Of a stretch of 64,000 bases of DNA, positions 61,432-64,000 are shown one piece after another (the first letter of the stretch is position 1; every line of letters begins with the position of its first letter). Both the position numbers and the translations under genes were made by a program. The notes under the pieces were generated by a model. The model was given only the letters and a program-made list of their open reading frames with translations. It was not told the origin of the DNA and did not search any database. This stretch comes from Halobaculum sp. MBLA0147 (GTDB taxonomy: Archaea; Halobacteriota; Halobacteria; Halobacteriales; Haloferacaceae): assembly GCF_041361345.1 (NCBI RefSeq), contig NZ_JBGKAD010000001.1, forward strand, positions 1,240,001 through 1,304,000. The letters run 5' to 3'.

Positions 61432-62673
61432 GTGACCGAGATCACGGAAGGCGGCGTGACCGTCCGCGTCGAGGAGGCGCGCGACGGTGCCAGCGCCGGG
61501 ACGAGCGACGCGGTGTTCTACAACCCGGAGATGGAGCTCAACCGGGACGTGACCGTCGCGGTGTTGCGCGCCCACGCCGAGCGCCGCGACGACGGGACCG
61601 AGCCCGGTCGCGGCGGTGCGACAGGCAGTGGCGATCCGGACGCCGGTGACGGGACGTCCGGCGGCGACGGCGGTGACGACACGAACGAACCGGGAGACGC
61701 CACGCCGTCCGTCGACGCGACGTACTTCGACGCCACCACGGCCTCGGGGATCAGGGCGACGCGAGCCGCGGCGGCGGGGTACACGGCCGTCGGCGCCGAC
61801 GTGGACCCGGACGCCGTCGCGTTGGCGCGCGAGAACCTCGCGAGCTACCCCGACGCGCGGGTCGTCCACGAGGACGCCAACGTACGGATGCACCGGGAGT
61901 CGTTCGACGTGGTCGACGTGGACCCGTACGGCTCGCCCGTCCCGTTCGCAGACGCCGCGACGCGGTGTGCCCGCGAGTTGCTGTGTGTCACGGCCACCGA
62001 CACCGCGCCGCTGTGTGGCGCGCACTTCGACAGTGGGCGCCGTCGCTACGAGACGACACCGCGCAACACGGAGTACCACCCCGAGATGGGCCTGCGCGTA
62101 CTGCTGTCGTCGCTCGTCCGGACGGGGGCGAAACACGACGTGGCCCTCACGCCGGTGTGTTCGCACGTCTCCCGCCACTACGCCCGCACCTACCTCGCCG
62201 TCGACCACTCCGCGACCGCGGCCAACGAAGCTGTCGCCGAACTCGGTCACGTCGCTCACTGTCAAGACTGTCTGTACCGCGAGCACGAGCACGGCCTGCT
62301 CGCCGACAGTCCCGAGACGTGTCCCAACTGTGACGGGGACCGCGTCGTCACCGCCGGCCCGCTCTGGCTCGGCCAGGTCGCCGACACGGCGTTCACGACG
62401 GCCGTCCGCGAACACGTCACCGACGACATGGGCGAGGCGAAGCGCGCACGGCGACTGCTCGACACGGTCGCGAGCGAACTCGGGACACCGACCCACTACG
62501 ACCAACACCGGCTGTGTGAACTGTGGGGGCGACCCGCGTCGGCGATGGACGAGTTCGTCGCGGCGCTCCGAGAGGCGGGCCACGAGGCCACACGCGCTCA
62601 CTACGCCGGGACGGCCTTCGAGACGACCGCCGACGTGAGCGAGATCCGCGCCGCGACCGCCCACCTCGACTGA
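61432..62673 (+). CDS. trm1: tRNA (guanine26-N2/N2)-dimethyltransferase Trm1
   Basis: 413 residues from GTG 61432. [19 protein letters not shown] and [16 protein letters not shown] are Trm1 SAM-fold motifs, [11 protein letters not shown] is the catalytic DPYG, and CQDC...CPNC forms a zinc site in the C-terminal domain. A 40-residue acidic Gly/Asp insert (about 50-85) splits the N-terminal SAM region and is not usual. Dimethylates G26 of tRNA. Promoter AGTTTTCC about 30 bases upstream. Confidence 0.94.
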   Translation: MTEITEGGVTVRVEEARDGASAGTSDAVFYNPEMELNRDVTVAVLRAHAERRDDGTEPGRGGATGSGDPDAGDGTSGGDGGDDTNEPGDATPSVDATYFDATTASGIRATRAAAAGYTAVGADVDPDAVALARENLASYPDARVVHEDANVRMHRESFDVVDVDPYGSPVPFADAATRCARELLCVTATDTAPLCGAHFDSGRRRYETTPRNTEYHPEMGLRVLLSSLVRTGAKHDVALTPVCSHVSRHYARTYLAVDHSATAANEAVAELGHVAHCQDCLYREHEHGLLADSPETCPNCDGDRVVTAGPLWLGQVADTAFTTAVREHVTDDMGEAKRARRLLDTVASELGTPTHYDQHRLCELWGRPASAMDEFVAALREAGHEATRAHYAGTAFETTADVSEIRAATAHLD

Positions 62674-62698
62674 TCGAGAATCCGGACGCTACTCGTCG

Positions 62699-62740
62699 TC
62701 TCGGCTGTCGGCGACGGCGTCTCGGCTGTCGGCGACGGCG
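62699..62740. repeat. 21-bp tandem repeat, 2 exact copies
   Basis: TCTCGGCTGTCGGCGACGGCG occurs at 62699 and 62720, between trm1 and the DUF2070 gene. Confidence 0.9.
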
Positions 62741-62803
62741 TCCGACGCTCGACACACGGAAACAGCGTCGTTTTAGTACCCACCGTGTCGAACCGTGTGG
62801 ACG

Positions 62804-64000
62804 ATGACGGCCTCACAGAGCAACCTCGCGGGGTTGTCGCGGTTCGTCTTCCGGGCCCCCTCGTGGTACCGCAGCGTGGCCGTCGCCCTGCTGTTGGCGG
62901 CCGTCGCGGGCGTCGGGGCCTTCGAGCGCCCGGAGTCCGCGCAGGTGTGGCGCGGCGTCCTCTTCGTCGGCCGCGACGCGTGGGAGGGCGTGTTCTTCGT
63001 CGGGGTCCCGACCGTCGTCGCCGGGATCGGGACCGCGTGGGTGGACCGGTACGTCGGGGGGAAACTGTCCCCGGACCGCGCGATGCTGCTCGCGTTGGCG
63101 TGTGAGGTGTTGCTCGTCGCGGTCCTCGCGGTCGCGGCGACGGTGGCGTACCTCACGCCGCTCGACCAGACGTTCGTCTTCGACAGTCTCGTCGTCGCGC
63201 TCGCGTCCGTCTTCGCGCTGCGACTGCTGGTGATCGTCGCCATCTCGCGGTCGTCGATCCCGGTCGCCGCGATCCCGGCGAGCATCCAGACGGCCGTCTC
63301 CGCGCTGCTGTTGTTCGTCTACAGCGGGACACTCCGCCTCGTCGAGATCGGTGGCCCGATCCAGCGGGCGTTCCTGAACACCTACCTCTCGCGCCCGGAG
63401 GAGGCGCCCGCGGAGTTGTCGGCGATCTCGCCGGACCACTTCCTGCTGTTGGCTGCGACGTGCGTGCTGTACGCCGGCGCGGTCTGGGTGTTCCTCTACG
63501 TCGTCGACCGCCCGTGGCGGGAGTCGTTGGGCGTGTCCGTGTTGGACTTCCTGCAGGGGTTCGTCGGCCACATCACCGAAGGGAGCCGCGAGTTGGAGGA
63601 CTTCTTCGAGCAGTTGGGCGAGGAGGCGGTCGTCCCGGTGACCGTGTTGGGTGTCCGCCGCCCCGACGGGACGGAGAAGGCGCGGTGGGTGTTGCCGATG
63701 ATCCACCCGGGGCCGATGGGCGAGATCGGCGGCGGGAACCTCCCGCTGCGTGTCGCCGAGGAGGTAGAGGGGGTCGGCTTCCCGCCACACGCCACCGCGG
63801 GCCACGACTTCAACCTCGTCACCGAGCGGGAGGTCGACCGGCTGTTGGACGCCGCCGAGCGCGCGGACGCGAAGCTGTCGTACACGGACCGCGCGACCCA
63901 GAGCGTCCGTACCCACTCTGGCGAGGCGTCGGTGCTCGGGCAGGCGTTCGGCGACGACGCGGTGTTGGTCTCGACGTTCGCGCCGGGGTACGCCGACGAC
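62804..64000 (+). CDS. DUF2070 family membrane protein, N-terminal part
   Basis: Partial at the right edge; 399 codons visible with no stop. Four to six membrane helices in residues 20-240, then a conserved cytosolic domain (VTVLGVRRPDGTEKARWVLPMIHPGPMGEIGGGNLP and HATAGHDFNLV) characteristic of archaeal DUF2070, which is about 600 residues long, so about a third is missing. Function unknown. TTTTAGTAC about 30 bases upstream gives a leaderless start at ATG 62804. Confidence 0.9.
   Translation, partial: MTASQSNLAGLSRFVFRAPSWYRSVAVALLLAAVAGVGAFERPESAQVWRGVLFVGRDAWEGVFFVGVPTVVAGIGTAWVDRYVGGKLSPDRAMLLALACEVLLVAVLAVAATVAYLTPLDQTFVFDSLVVALASVFALRLLVIVAISRSSIPVAAIPASIQTAVSALLLFVYSGTLRLVEIGGPIQRAFLNTYLSRPEEAPAELSAISPDHFLLLAATCVLYAGAVWVFLYVVDRPWRESLGVSVLDFLQGFVGHITEGSRELEDFFEQLGEEAVVPVTVLGVRRPDGTEKARWVLPMIHPGPMGEIGGGNLPLRVAEEVEGVGFPPHATAGHDFNLVTEREVDRLLDAAERADAKLSYTDRATQSVRTHSGEASVLGQAFGDDAVLVSTFAPGYADD

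Overview
The window is chromosomal DNA from an extremely halophilic archaeon (class Halobacteria). The evidence is very high GC, strongly acidic proteins, twin-arginine signal peptides, mostly leaderless genes with a TATA-like element about 25-30 bases before ATG or GTG, and archaeal information-processing genes (aIF2 gamma, Rpo7, Spt4, TFB, L11, Nog1, Trm1, archaeal LonB). I did not try to name the genus. No insertion sequence, CRISPR array, rRNA or replication origin was seen. The left edge cuts a halolysin-type protease and the right edge cuts a DUF2070 membrane protein.

Layout. 1-6.2 kb: halolysin, NYN-domain protein, GAF membrane protein, then the translation/transcription cluster eif2g - PIN - rpo7 - spt4 - dephospho-CoA kinase. 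6.4-12.5 kb: nog1, a ferritin-like/DtxR pair, tRNA-Gln, PHP phosphoesterase, rpl11, a sugar-acid kinase and lipA. 12.6-19.8 kb: a CHAT/caspase-like protein, pdhABC without an adjacent E3 gene, and a Tat-exported Cys-rich peptide precursor. 20-25.1 kb: a small CxxC protein, a DUF460 RNase H-like protein and a LOV/PAS/GAF histidine kinase. 25.4-28.8 kb: a lower-GC, RiPP-like cluster. 28.8-43.7 kb: MATE exporter, thermonuclease-domain surface protein, kinase, ABC exporter, glutaredoxin, M3 oligopeptidase, CPBP protease, LonB, nadM and ubaA. 43.9-49.3 kb: thioesterase, cytochrome P450, unknown protein, class I terpene-synthase-like protein and tfb. 49.5-64 kb: zinc ribbon, citrate synthase, orphan MNT nucleotidyltransferase, DUF2298 protein, MinD-like pair, PerM-type transporter, cupin, DUF7139-like protein, trm1 and DUF2070.

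The most interesting region is 25.4-28.8 kb. An ABC-2 exporter pair is followed by two small precursor-like proteins with related acidic helical leaders and beta-branched hydrophobic tails (LVAVVVTIARA and ATVYTITITYVSRKRD). These are followed by a tetrapyrrole-methylase-fold protein carrying the YGHP and RPGVS motifs of borosin peptide-backbone alpha-N-methyltransferases. I interpret this as an archaeal split-borosin cluster with its own exporter and two substrates. A 20-bp perfect palindrome starts exactly at the ATG of the second precursor.

A second candidate specialised-metabolism locus (44.5-47.6 kb) puts a cytochrome P450 near a terpene-synthase-like protein with DDAAE and NWIITWERE motifs. 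Across the window, short tandem repeats (21-50 bp) recur just downstream of stop codons. Several of them look like decayed copies of the 3' end of the adjacent gene.
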